Source of the DNA: an uncultured Pseudomonadota bacterium | Lineage (GTDB): Bacteria; Myxococcota_A; UBA796; UBA2385 | Direction: 5' to 3' | DNA length: 40,040 bases | Assembly: GCA_913044235.1 (NCBI GenBank) | Contig: CAJWOS010000004.1 | Coordinates: 1 to 40,040, forward strand | Shown here: piece after piece, positions 24,241 to 32,285 of the stretch | Layout of the letters: every line of letters starts with the position of its first letter | How positions within the stretch are numbered: the first letter of the stretch is position 1 | Made by a program: the position numbers and the translations under genes | The notes under the pieces: generated by a model | What the model saw: only the letters and a program-made list of their open reading frames with translations | Database searches by the model: none | What the model was told of the DNA's origin: nothing

Positions 24241-25191
24241 TCAACTGCTCTTTGCTGGGAGACCCGGCATGCCTGCTTGATCGGGATGACGGACCACGTA
24301 GGCATGCTTCACATCGGCCGCGGTTCGACGGGAGCCGTCATGACTCCAGCCCGGCGCCCGGAACAGGTAGCTGAGGCGCTGCCCCATCGAGAGCCGCGGC
24401 TGCACGGCATCCCGCACCATTCCGATCAGCTCGTGGAAGGCCACCCGCAGCACATTGAACGTACCGAGCTGTGTGGTGATGCCGTATCGCGGCCGGTCGT
24501 GGTCGAGCTCGGGCACAAAAGTGCCAAACAGGCGATCCCAGATGATGAACGTGCCCGCATAGTTGGCGTCGAGGTAGCGCGGGTTTACGGCGTGGTGCAC
24601 TCGATGGTGCGATGGCGTGTTGAACACGGCCTCAAACCAGGCCGGCATCCGGTCGATCAGCTCCGTGTGAATCCAGAACTGGTAGATCAGGTTGGCACCA
24701 CCCACGAAGCCCAACATGATCGGGTCGAAGCCAACGAGGACGAGTGGCACCCGGAACAGGAATCCGAGCATGATCTCGGAGGTCCAGGTCTGGCGAAGCG
24801 CAGTGGACAGGTTGTAGTGCTGCGATGAGTGGTGCACGACATGGGCCGACCAGAACCACCGCGACTCGTGCATGATCCGGTGGTACCAGTAGTACCGCAG
24901 GTCGTCGATGGTGAAGCACACGACGAACAGCCAGGGTGCCCATCCCCACGACATCTCGCCGAACGAAATGGGGGCAAACTGATGGAAGAAGCTCAGCATG
25001 CCGTATACGGCGCCGCCCGTGAGGATGCCGATCGCGAGGTTGCCCACGCCCATCAACAAGCTCGTGAACGTGTCTCGGGTCTCGTAGCGGGCGCCGCCCC
25101 GCAGGTACGCAATGGCAAGCTCAATGGCGATGGAGCCCATGAAGAAAGGCACGGCGAGCTGAACGATGGGTGGGAGATCAGGAGCGGGCAT
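24241..25191 (-). CDS. Sterol desaturase/fatty acid hydroxylase family membrane enzyme
   Basis: 316-residue integral membrane di-iron enzyme. Family members hydroxylate or desaturate lipids (sterols, carotenoids, fatty acids or alkylglycerols). The histidine clusters are all present: HRIMH (about 104-108), HVVHHSSQHYNLS (117-129) and HHRVHHAVN (195-203), with WDRLFGTFVPE, a strongly conserved motif, afterwards. Four or more membrane helices lie among them (IVQLAVPFFMGSIAIELAIAYL, FTSLLMGVGNLAIGILTGGAVYGMLSFF, MLGFLFRVPLVLVGFDPIMLGFVGGANLIYQFWI). The start ATG 25191 lies 8 bp after the stop of the upstream gene, and the whole minus-strand run back to recN may be one transcript. Substrate not deducible. 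Confidence 0.92.
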   Translation of the reverse strand: MPAPDLPPIVQLAVPFFMGSIAIELAIAYLRGGARYETRDTFTSLLMGVGNLAIGILTGGAVYGMLSFFHQFAPISFGEMSWGWAPWLFVVCFTIDDLRYYWYHRIMHESRWFWSAHVVHHSSQHYNLSTALRQTWTSEIMLGFLFRVPLVLVGFDPIMLGFVGGANLIYQFWIHTELIDRMPAWFEAVFNTPSHHRVHHAVNPRYLDANYAGTFIIWDRLFGTFVPELDHDRPRYGITTQLGTFNVLRVAFHELIGMVRDAVQPRLSMGQRLSYLFRAPGWSHDGSRRTAADVKHAYVVRHPDQAGMPGLPAKSS

Positions 25192-25199
25192 GGAGAAGC

Positions 25200-25637
25200 T
25201 CAGGAGGCCAGGGCGGGAGTGGCACAAGCGGTGAGGCGCGGAGTCCAGCGGGCTCGCTCGGGGCCCTCGGGCAGTGCGAGCGTGAGGCGTGGAAAGGAGA
25301 CGTCGCGAAACACCAGCACGACCTGCGTGGGCTCGATGTGGAGGCGCAGGACCGATCCGGGCGGGAGCTTGCGCACAACGAAGCGATCGCCGAGCACCGA
25401 GACCAGCGCGAGCGTCTGGGTGTGAAAGAGCGCCAGCGCACTCGCACCATCCATGGCCACGAGCACGTCGATCACGGTGTCATCGGGATGGTGGGTCGAA
25501 AGAATCCTTCGAACCGCATCGGCATCTTCGAGCCGGGCAGACTCGGACCAACCGATGGCATGCAGCACCCCAATGGTGGAGACGAGGCCTCCCGCAACGA
25601 GGCCCAGCAAGATCGGTAGTGGAATCGAGAGGGCCAT
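25200..25637 (-). CDS. Membrane-anchored protein of unknown function between recN and the lipid hydroxylase
   Basis: 145-residue protein. One N-terminal membrane helix (MALSIPLPILLGLVAGGLVSTIGVLHAIGW) is followed by a soluble domain with predicted alternating strands (TVIDVLVAMDGASALALFHTQTLALVSVLGDRFVVRKLPPGSVLRLHIEPTQVVLVFRDVSFPRLTLALPEG). GGAGG nine bases upstream decides for ATG 25637 over the longer frame to 25679. No family recognised. It lies 55 bp downstream of recN and 8 bp upstream of the hydroxylase gene, so co-expression with both is likely. Confidence 0.65.
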   Translation of the reverse strand: MALSIPLPILLGLVAGGLVSTIGVLHAIGWSESARLEDADAVRRILSTHHPDDTVIDVLVAMDGASALALFHTQTLALVSVLGDRFVVRKLPPGSVLRLHIEPTQVVLVFRDVSFPRLTLALPEGPERARWTPRLTACATPALAS

Positions 25638-25692
25638 CCAGCCTCCGTTCTCGGATGGTACCCGAAACCAGCCGCTCACCGCTGCGAGACTT

Positions 25693-27411
25693 TCAATCTG
25701 GCGGATCCGCGCGCGCTGCGAGCGCTGTGGTGCGAAGCTGCAGGGCTGCTGCTCGCGAGGCCTCAGACACCTGAATCCCGCCCAGCATTCGGCTCACCTC
25801 GGAGAGATGCGCAGCCTCATCCAGTCGCTGAATTCGGCTGTGGGTGCGACCCCCCTCCTGAATCTTGTGCACAAAGCAGTGACGATCGGCATAAACGGCC
25901 ACCTGTGGGCTGTGGGTGATGCACAGCACCTGGTTGCCCCGTGCGATCGCAGCCAGCTTCTGCCCGATGACTTCGGCCACGGCTCCACCCACCCCCGTGT
26001 CGACCTCATCAAACACGAAGAGTCCCACCGGCCCGATGTCGGAGAGCACCCGCTTGAGGGCAAGCAGCGCACGAGACAGCTCTCCGCCACTGGCCACCCG
26101 AGCGAGGGGCCGAGGCTCCTCCCCCGGGTTCGGCGCAATCAAAAATTCCACACGGTCGATGCCCCGAGCCGTGAGTCGCTGCCCGTCGAGTGCCACACCA
26201 CCCTCTCCGTCGAGCGGCGCGACGTCGACCATCACCCGGGCCCCACCCATCCCGAGACTGGCCAGCTCAGCGGTCATGGCCGCCGCGAGCGGCTCTGCCG
26301 CAGCATGGCGGTGCTGAGACAGCGCAAACGCCTCTACCCGAGCTCGCTCTCGAGCGTTCTCCAGCGCTGTCGACAGCGACTCCACCCGCGCCTCGCCTGC
26401 ACTCAGCTGCGCAAGCTCCGCTCGCGCTGTCGAGCCCCACTCGATCAGATCGTTGATTGTGTGGCCGTGCTTGCGCACCAGCCGCCGAATCGCCTGCAAG
26501 CGCTCTTCGGCCTCGGCGAGAACCCGCGGCTCCAACGACAGCTCCGCGCCATAGCGCTCCAAGTCGCGAGCGACCTCTTCCACCTCCATCCGCGCGGAGT
26601 CGAGACGGTCCACGAGCTCGGTAAAGAGAGGGTCGTGGCGAACGGCCTGTTCGAGTCGTGCCGTGACTCGTGCCAGCCCGGTGATGAGGGCATTGTCGGC
26701 GCCATACAGCGTGCGCTCCGCTCGCCCGGCAATTTCTGCGAGCTCGGCTGCATGTCGGAGCTTCTGCACCTGGCGCTCGAGCGCATCCACCTCACCGGCC
26801 TTGGGGTCGAGCGTTGCCAGTTCTCCCAGCTGGAACCGCAAAAGATCTTCCCGCTCCGCCCGAGCCCGAAGCGCATCTTCGGCGTGCTGCAAAGCGACCG
26901 ATGCATCCTGCAGCGCCCGATGGGCTTCGGAGACCTGCTGTCGTGTGCTGCTCAGATGTGCAAACGCATCCAGGTGCTCCAAATGGGTGCGCGCATCCAC
27001 GAGCGTGTGGTGCTCGTGTTGGCTGGAGATATCGACCAGTCCTCTCGCCAGCCGCCGAAGCAGGTGCAGCGGCGTGAGGCGCCCGCCCACATAGGCCCGC
27101 GATCGGCCCGACTTCAGGAGCACGCGTCGGATCACCAGCTCGTCGTCGGCCTCGATGTCATGCTCTGCCAACAGAGCCCGCAGCGCCGGCACATCCCCCA
27201 GCTCGAACAGCGCCTCGACCTCGGCTCTGGGAGCACCGGTTCGCACCAGCCCCGCATCGGCGCGTCCGCCGAGAACCAAGGCCAGAGCGGCAATCAGGAT
27301 GCTCTTCCCCGCCCCGGTCTCCCCGGTGATGACGTTGAGTCCGGAGCCAAGCTCGAGCTCGGTCTCCTCGATGATGGCCAGGTTTCGGATCCGCAGCAGC
27401 TGCAGCGACAC
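25693..27411 (-). CDS. recN: DNA repair protein RecN
   Basis: 572-residue SMC-like ATPase that organises double-strand break ends for recombination repair. The start GTG 27411 gives MSLQLLRIRNLAIIE, the usual RecN N-terminus, and has GGAG seven bases upstream; a longer frame begins at 27447. P-loop GETGAGKS (30-37) is followed by the RecN-type LGGRADAGLVRTG. Coiled-coil arms span about 140-370. The signature VASGGELSRALLALK is near 435-450, Walker B FVFDEVDTGVGG has Asp468, and CITHSPQVAVYADRH with KIQEGGRT is characteristic. All catalytic motifs are intact and the length is normal. I see no CTGT-N8-ACAG box upstream, although recN is SOS-induced in many bacteria. Confidence 0.97.
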   Translation of the reverse strand: MSLQLLRIRNLAIIEETELELGSGLNVITGETGAGKSILIAALALVLGGRADAGLVRTGAPRAEVEALFELGDVPALRALLAEHDIEADDELVIRRVLLKSGRSRAYVGGRLTPLHLLRRLARGLVDISSQHEHHTLVDARTHLEHLDAFAHLSSTRQQVSEAHRALQDASVALQHAEDALRARAEREDLLRFQLGELATLDPKAGEVDALERQVQKLRHAAELAEIAGRAERTLYGADNALITGLARVTARLEQAVRHDPLFTELVDRLDSARMEVEEVARDLERYGAELSLEPRVLAEAEERLQAIRRLVRKHGHTINDLIEWGSTARAELAQLSAGEARVESLSTALENARERARVEAFALSQHRHAAAEPLAAAMTAELASLGMGGARVMVDVAPLDGEGGVALDGQRLTARGIDRVEFLIAPNPGEEPRPLARVASGGELSRALLALKRVLSDIGPVGLFVFDEVDTGVGGAVAEVIGQKLAAIARGNQVLCITHSPQVAVYADRHCFVHKIQEGGRTHSRIQRLDEAAHLSEVSRMLGGIQVSEASRAAALQLRTTALAARADPPD

Positions 27412-27546
27412 GTCCACTCCGATTCCGCAGGCACCGCCCGCGGACACGCTTCCCGCTATCGCCCGATCCGATCCTGGGGACGGTCGAATTTCGTCCGGTT
27501 TCCGTGCAAGGGAGTCTTCCCGCCCACCCCACGGGCGAGCTGATGC

Positions 27547-28425
27547 TCACATCGACGGCTGCACCACCACATCCAAGAGCCCCACGGGCCGGGCCATGGG
27601 AGTCATACACACCCGACCCCCCACCGAGGCACCCGGGTCGGCCACCGCACCATCGTCGAACACGAAGGTGAGCACGCTCGACGAGTCGACGAGCGGCGCT
27701 CCTCCCACGGGCTCCACAAACTCCGTGGTGTTGCTCATCTGCGTCGTGAAGCTGATGAAGGAGAGCGCTTCATCGGCCCCATTGGCAAGCGTGATGTTCA
27801 TGCATGCGTAGTCCGACACCATGTACGTCTCGTAGGTCCAGACCACCGGATAGCCCGCCTCGGTGGTGAACGACTCAGAGCCCGTGAACACCGGCGCGTC
27901 GTCGGCGTCGGTGGCATCACCGCTCGAGTCATCCCCACTCCAGCCATCACCGTCGTCCGCCTCACGGAAGGTGACCACGACGTCCTCAATCAGGACTGCG
28001 GGCTCGGCGCAGTAATACATGCTGGCGCGCTCCCAAGGCTCAAAGCCGGCGTCGTCCTCCTGCTCGATGAGGATCTGATCGCCGACGAGCCACATGAACG
28101 CACCACCGGCGTCCAACCAGCTTGTCACGTCTTCAGACAGGTCGACCACCATCTCCCAGCCGCGCACTTCCCGGCCTTCGTTCTTGAGCTGGATGCGGGT
28201 GCAAGCTCCCTGCTCCCACACATCGTAGTGCTCCCAATAGATGGTGAAATCATTGTTCTCGAAGACATCTCGACCTTCGGGGACCGCACCCGTGCCCGAG
28301 CCGTTGATGTCAGACACCGAGTCGTCTTCGGAGACCGGTGACGCGGTGTCTTCTGGGTTGGCCAGGTAGCAGCCCACACCCAGACAGACGCCCATCAAGA
28401 CTGCGATGCGATGGATGCTCGACAT
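27547..28425 (-). CDS. Lipoprotein with two carbohydrate-binding-like modules
   Basis: 292-residue surface or periplasmic lipoprotein with lipobox LGVGC (Cys19), then an acidic Ser/Asp linker. Two similar Trp-rich segments follow: about 55-155 (FTIYWEHYDVWEQGACTRIQLKNEGREVRGWEMVVDLSEDVTSWLDAGGAFMWLVGDQ) and about 185-285 (PVVWTYETYMVSDYACMNITLANGADEALSFISFTTQMSNTTEF), separated by an acidic DGDGWSGDDSSGDATDADDAP linker. The pattern of an N.G after a strand and W/F partner residues recalls CBM2-type modules, which bind polysaccharides. GGAGCG eight bases upstream of the ATG supports the start. It stands alone between recN and the two-component genes. The carbohydrate role is inference. Confidence 0.62.
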   Translation of the reverse strand: MSSIHRIAVLMGVCLGVGCYLANPEDTASPVSEDDSVSDINGSGTGAVPEGRDVFENNDFTIYWEHYDVWEQGACTRIQLKNEGREVRGWEMVVDLSEDVTSWLDAGGAFMWLVGDQILIEQEDDAGFEPWERASMYYCAEPAVLIEDVVVTFREADDGDGWSGDDSSGDATDADDAPVFTGSESFTTEAGYPVVWTYETYMVSDYACMNITLANGADEALSFISFTTQMSNTTEFVEPVGGAPLVDSSSVLTFVFDDGAVADPGASVGGRVCMTPMARPVGLLDVVVQPSM

Positions 28426-28596
28426 GCGGTGCTCGCTCCTTGATGCCGCCGCTCGGGTTCACGGCTCTGATCCACCCGACAGCACGACATTCCCACCCTT
28501 GAGTGTACCGGATTGGACCGCCATCGAACAGAGACACCTGCTCCGAGCCGGTCGGGCACAGCGCGGTCGAGGCCGCCATCGAAACGCCACACACCC

Positions 28597-28614
28597 TTTC
28601 ACGGAAGCGTCACG
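28597..28614 (+). promoter_or_regulatory. Direct repeat resembling a Pho box upstream of the response regulator
   Basis: TTTCACG-GAAG-CGTCACG: two 7-bp half-sites 11 bp apart start to start, the geometry of a PhoB box (CTGTCAT-N4-CTGTCAT). It ends 34 bp before the ATG at 28649. The octamer TCACGGCT also occurs here (28610-28617) and at 28459-28466. Autoregulation by the encoded OmpR/PhoB-type regulator is inference. Confidence 0.35.
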
Positions 28615-28648
28615 GCTTCGCCTACCCACCTGCCGATAGCCTTACCGC

Positions 28649-29356
28649 ATGTCAGACCTCATCCTGATCGTCGACGACGAGCCCGATCTCGTTTCTGCAC
28701 TCGGCTTTGCGCTCGGCCGCGAGGGCTTTCGTACTCGCGGTGCCAGTGATGGCGCGTCTGCCTTGCGGGAAGCGCGGACGAGCCCCAAGCCCGACCTCGT
28801 ACTGCTCGACTTGATGCTGCCTGACATTCAGGGCACTGAGGTCTGTCGGCAGCTCAAGGCCAACAGTGAAACCGCCGACATTCCGGTGATCATGCTCACC
28901 GCACGGTCCGCCGAAATCGACCGTGTGGTCGGGTTCGAGGTGGGTGCAGACGACTACGTACCCAAGCCATTTTCCACCCGAGAACTGGCCCTGCGGATTC
29001 GAGCCGTCTTGCGGCGCTCCCGCCCCCGAGCACTCCAGCTGCAGGAGCTCTCCATCGGCTGCCTTCGGGTGGATGTGGCAGGCCACCAGACCTGGGTGCA
29101 CGACCAGGAGCGAGTCCTCACGGCTCTGGAGTTTCGCCTCCTCACCACGCTGCTCCAGCGACGCGGTCGCGCACAGTCTCGCGAAGCGCTGCTCGACGAG
29201 GTGTGGGGAGCCAGCACGGCCGTCACCACGCGTACCGTCGACACCCATGTAAAGCGACTGCGCCAAAAGCTTGGTGAGGCCGGCGACTACATCCAGACCA
29301 TCCGCGGTGTCGGCTACAAGTTCGCCTCCTCTGTTGCATCCACGCCCGGCGAATGA
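28649..29356 (+). CDS. OmpR/PhoB-family response regulator
   Basis: 235-residue two-component regulator. Receiver domain (1-120): acidic pocket ILIVDDEPDLVSALGFAL, phosphorylatable Asp54 in LVLLDLMLPDIQG, Thr near 84 (VIMLTARS), and Lys106 in YVPKPFSTRELALRIRAVLRR. A winged helix follows (about 130-225): GCLRVDVAGHQTWVHDQERVLTALEFRLLTTLLQRRGRAQSREALLDEVWGASTAVTTRTVDTHVKRLRQKLGEAGDYIQTIRGVGYKF, the OmpR/PhoB DNA-binding fold. The stop overlaps the kinase start (ATGA). PhoB-like by feel of the receiver sequence and gene order, but no phosphate genes lie nearby, so I leave the symbol open. Confidence 0.95.
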   Translation: MSDLILIVDDEPDLVSALGFALGREGFRTRGASDGASALREARTSPKPDLVLLDLMLPDIQGTEVCRQLKANSETADIPVIMLTARSAEIDRVVGFEVGADDYVPKPFSTRELALRIRAVLRRSRPRALQLQELSIGCLRVDVAGHQTWVHDQERVLTALEFRLLTTLLQRRGRAQSREALLDEVWGASTAVTTRTVDTHVKRLRQKLGEAGDYIQTIRGVGYKFASSVASTPGE

Positions 29357-31197
29357 AGCCATCCGGGACTGCGGCCCATGGCAGCGCCGACCAGTCCGGT
29401 AACGCGCCGGCGCTAGAGCTTGGGTTCCGCACGCGCTTGTTTTTCGTGTACATCCTGCTGATGGTGTTCTTCGCAGGTTCGAGTGTGGCGTGGCTTGAGC
29501 TCTCCCTGCGGCCGCTGCTCGATCGCCAGTCCATCACCGTGCTCGAAGGTGCAGCCCAGCTGGCGAGAGCCGGCGTCGCACATCGGATCGGTGTTTCTCC
29601 CACCATCCTGAGCCAGGAGCTCCGCGAGCTCTCCCTGGCGAGCGACCTGCGCTTGACGGTCATCACACCCGACGGTCAGGTCATGGCCGACTCCGATGTC
29701 TCCGTGGAAGCCATCGAGGCGCTCGACTGGCACGGTGACCGGCCCGAGGTGAAAGCGGCACTCTCCACCGGCATGCAGGGCTTGTCCCGACGTCACTCGA
29801 GCACCCTCGACCTCGACATGGTGTACCTCGCAGTGCCGCTCGACTGGACCGACGGGCGCACGGGCATCCTGCGAGTGTCCAGCACCACAGAGCGAGCCGA
29901 CACGGCAGTCATGGCACTCTATCGACTGCTCGGCGTGGCCCTCGTGGGAGGACTCGGTGTGGCTCTGTTCATGACCTGGCTTGCCGCATCGTCGATGAAC
30001 CACGACTTGAGCGTACTGCTCCAGCACACCACCACGCTGGCACGCGGGGAGTCCACCGCACCGCTCAAGCTCCAGTACAGCGTGGAGCTGGCCGGACTGG
30101 CCGGCAGCATCAACCAGATGGCCCATGAAGCCCAGCGCTCGGTCCGAGAGCTCGCCGAGGAACGGCACCGCTCAAGTATCGTGCTGCAAGCGGTCCGGGA
30201 TGGCCTGCTGTCAGTCGACCAAGACCAACGACTCACCCTGGTCAACCCCGCATGCAAAGAGCTGCTGGGCATCGGTATGGCCGACCTCGGCCGACAACTG
30301 GAGCATGCGCTCCCTCTGCCCGAGCTGCTCGAGCTGATGAAGATCGCTGTGGATGCGGGCTCCGCGACCGGGGAGATCACGCTGGCCGAAAACACCGAGA
30401 CCGGAGCCACCCACGACCGGGTGCTGCGGATCCACATCTCGAGTGAGGACGATGCCGGCTATGTGGTCTCGGTCCACGACATCACCCGCGTGCGACGCCT
30501 TGAGACCGTTCGCCGGGACTTTGTCGCCAACGTCTCCCACGAGCTGCGCACACCCATCTCCATCGTGCAGGCCAGCGCTGAGGCCCTCCAAGATGGCGCC
30601 ATCGACCAGCCAAAGTATGCGGCGATGTTTCTCGATGCCATCCTGCGCAATGCCGTGCGACTGAACCTTCTGGTGCAAGACATTCTCAAGCTTTCCCGCA
30701 TCGAGGCCGGTCAGAACATCCTCGACCTCGAGACCGTCTCGGTGGCCGAAGTGGTCTCCGATGTGATCCAGATCCTCTACACCCGCAGCACCGAGCGAAA
30801 CCACATCATCATCTCCACGGTCGACGCCAACGAAGCGGTGGTCGCCGACGCTGGATCTCTTGAGCAGATCCTGGTCAACCTGCTCGAAAATGCGATGAAG
30901 TACACCGACGCGGGCGCAAAGGTCCGGGTGTCGTCCATCGCAGTCACCGAGGAGCGAGTGCGAATCCTCGTGGCCGACAATGGACCCGGAATCAGCATCG
31001 AGCATCGTCCCCGGCTGTTCGAGCGCTTCTATCGGGTCGACGAAGGACGCTCCCGAAGTGAAGGCGGCACCGGACTGGGACTCGCCATCGTCAAGCACCT
31101 TGCGGAGTCGATGGATGGATCGGTGGGCATCGAGTCCAACCAGCCCACCGGATCGATCTTCTGGGTAGAGCTCCCGAGCGTACCCTCAGAGGAGTAG
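29353..31197 (+). CDS. Membrane sensor histidine kinase (PhoR-like)
   Basis: 614-residue sensor kinase. Two membrane helices (FVYILLMVFFAGSSVAWLEL at about 31-50, and LLGVALVGGLGVALFMTWL at about 192-210) bound a periplasmic sensing region of about 140 residues (RLTVITPDGQVMADSD). HAMP follows at 210-265, then a PAS-like domain (about 270-380, VLQAVRDGLLSVDQDQRLTLVNPACKELLG), the HisKA box with His396 (FVANVSHELRTPISIVQ), and the ATPase domain with N box LLENAMKY (Asn513), DNGPGIS (near 542-548) and GGTGLGLAI (near 572-580). All kinase residues are present. Co-translated with the response regulator by a 4-bp overlap. The PAS plus HAMP layout is that of PhoR. Confidence 0.95.
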   Translation: MKPSGTAAHGSADQSGNAPALELGFRTRLFFVYILLMVFFAGSSVAWLELSLRPLLDRQSITVLEGAAQLARAGVAHRIGVSPTILSQELRELSLASDLRLTVITPDGQVMADSDVSVEAIEALDWHGDRPEVKAALSTGMQGLSRRHSSTLDLDMVYLAVPLDWTDGRTGILRVSSTTERADTAVMALYRLLGVALVGGLGVALFMTWLAASSMNHDLSVLLQHTTTLARGESTAPLKLQYSVELAGLAGSINQMAHEAQRSVRELAEERHRSSIVLQAVRDGLLSVDQDQRLTLVNPACKELLGIGMADLGRQLEHALPLPELLELMKIAVDAGSATGEITLAENTETGATHDRVLRIHISSEDDAGYVVSVHDITRVRRLETVRRDFVANVSHELRTPISIVQASAEALQDGAIDQPKYAAMFLDAILRNAVRLNLLVQDILKLSRIEAGQNILDLETVSVAEVVSDVIQILYTRSTERNHIIISTVDANEAVVADAGSLEQILVNLLENAMKYTDAGAKVRVSSIAVTEERVRILVADNGPGISIEHRPRLFERFYRVDEGRSRSEGGTGLGLAIVKHLAESMDGSVGIESNQPTGSIFWVELPSVPSEE

Positions 31198-31295
31198 CCA
31201 CCCGAGCGACCACGCCCGACCGCCCCACCCGACACCCATTCCATCCAGCCGAAAAAAAGCAGGATACAGTGCCGGCCCGCTCTGCGAGGCCATCC

Positions 31296-32285
31296 ATGCA
31301 TTCATTCGCTGCCCAACGTCCAATCATCGCCTTCCGTGGCTGGATGGTGAGCATCACCCTCCTCACCGGCTGCAGCGGAAAGTCCACCGACTCTGCGACT
31401 GATGGCAACGGTTCCACCACCGGCAACGGAGACGGCAGCGGCACCACCGTGACCAGCGCGGAAGAAGACGCCGACAGTGACGGATACGCTGTCGACGCAG
31501 ACTGCGATGACAACGATGCAGCGGTGCACCCCGATGCCGAGGAGCTCTGCGACGGCAAGGACACCAACTGTGATGGCTCGCTGCACCCGCTCGAGGGAGA
31601 CGACGACAACGACGGCATCCCAGACTGCAGTGCCTGTGCGGATGCCAGCTTTTGGTCGGTGGTGCTGTCCGACATCACCGGAGACGAGCTGCAGGCCGCC
31701 CTCACCGATGCCCTGCCTGAAACCACCTGCGACTACTACCAGTCCAAGCAGGGAATCTACACGAGCTTCGATCTCGAGGACGGCAACGTGGTCGAGTGCG
31801 TGTACACCGGTCAGACCGTGTCGATCATCGGCGGCAGTCCCGAAGGGGACGCGATGAACATCGAACACACCTGGCCCCGTAGTGAAGGAGCAGATGCCCA
31901 GCCGGCCGACTGTGACGTCCATCACCTCTACCCCACGATGACCGACGCCAACGCAGCGCGACAAAGCCATCCGCTGGGTGAAGTGACCGGTACCGTCTCC
32001 TGGTCGAGTGGCGGCTCAAAGGTCGGGACCGGCAGCGGCGGCACGGTCTTCGAGCCGCGCGACACACACAAGGGAAATGCCGCCCGCAGCATGCTCTATG
32101 TGTGGCTACAGTACGGCTACGCACCCACTTCCGCTCAACGCACCCTGTACCAGTCCTGGTCCGAGCTCGACCCGGTCACCTCCCGCGACCAGGTCCGCGA
32201 CGCCTCGATTGGTCGCTACCAGGGCAGCCAGAACCCGTTTGTGGCCTGCCCGACCCTCACCGGACGGATGCTCGATGCGCGCTAG
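31296..32285 (+). CDS. EndA/NucM-type endonuclease lipoprotein with MopE metal-binding motif
   Basis: 329-residue secreted nuclease (numbered from the ATG at 31296). Lipobox LLTGC gives Cys26, then a Ser/Thr/Gly linker. A MopE-type motif at about 57-94 (DADSDGYAVDADCDDNDAAVHPDAEELCDGKDTNCDG) is the putative metal-binding repeat typical of Myxococcota exported proteins. The C-terminal part is endonuclease I (EndA, NucM, Vvn): NIEHTWPRSEG with catalytic His191 and metal-ligand Glu190, DCDVHHLYPT (about 206-214), Asn219-containing DANAARQSHPLG, and FEPRDTHKGNAARSMLYVWLQY. Such enzymes cut DNA and RNA non-specifically and are usually periplasmic or secreted. The downstream lipoprotein gene overlaps by 11 bp. 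Start: ATG 31344 would be too short at the N-terminus for a signal peptide. Confidence 0.9.
   Translation: MHSFAAQRPIIAFRGWMVSITLLTGCSGKSTDSATDGNGSTTGNGDGSGTTVTSAEEDADSDGYAVDADCDDNDAAVHPDAEELCDGKDTNCDGSLHPLEGDDDNDGIPDCSACADASFWSVVLSDITGDELQAALTDALPETTCDYYQSKQGIYTSFDLEDGNVVECVYTGQTVSIIGGSPEGDAMNIEHTWPRSEGADAQPADCDVHHLYPTMTDANAARQSHPLGEVTGTVSWSSGGSKVGTGSGGTVFEPRDTHKGNAARSMLYVWLQYGYAPTSAQRTLYQSWSELDPVTSRDQVRDASIGRYQGSQNPFVACPTLTGRMLDAR

Noticed and set aside
27521..27537. CGCCC/GGGCG hairpin between the lipoprotein gene and recN
   Set aside because: Five-pair stem without a T-run; not enough to call a terminator.
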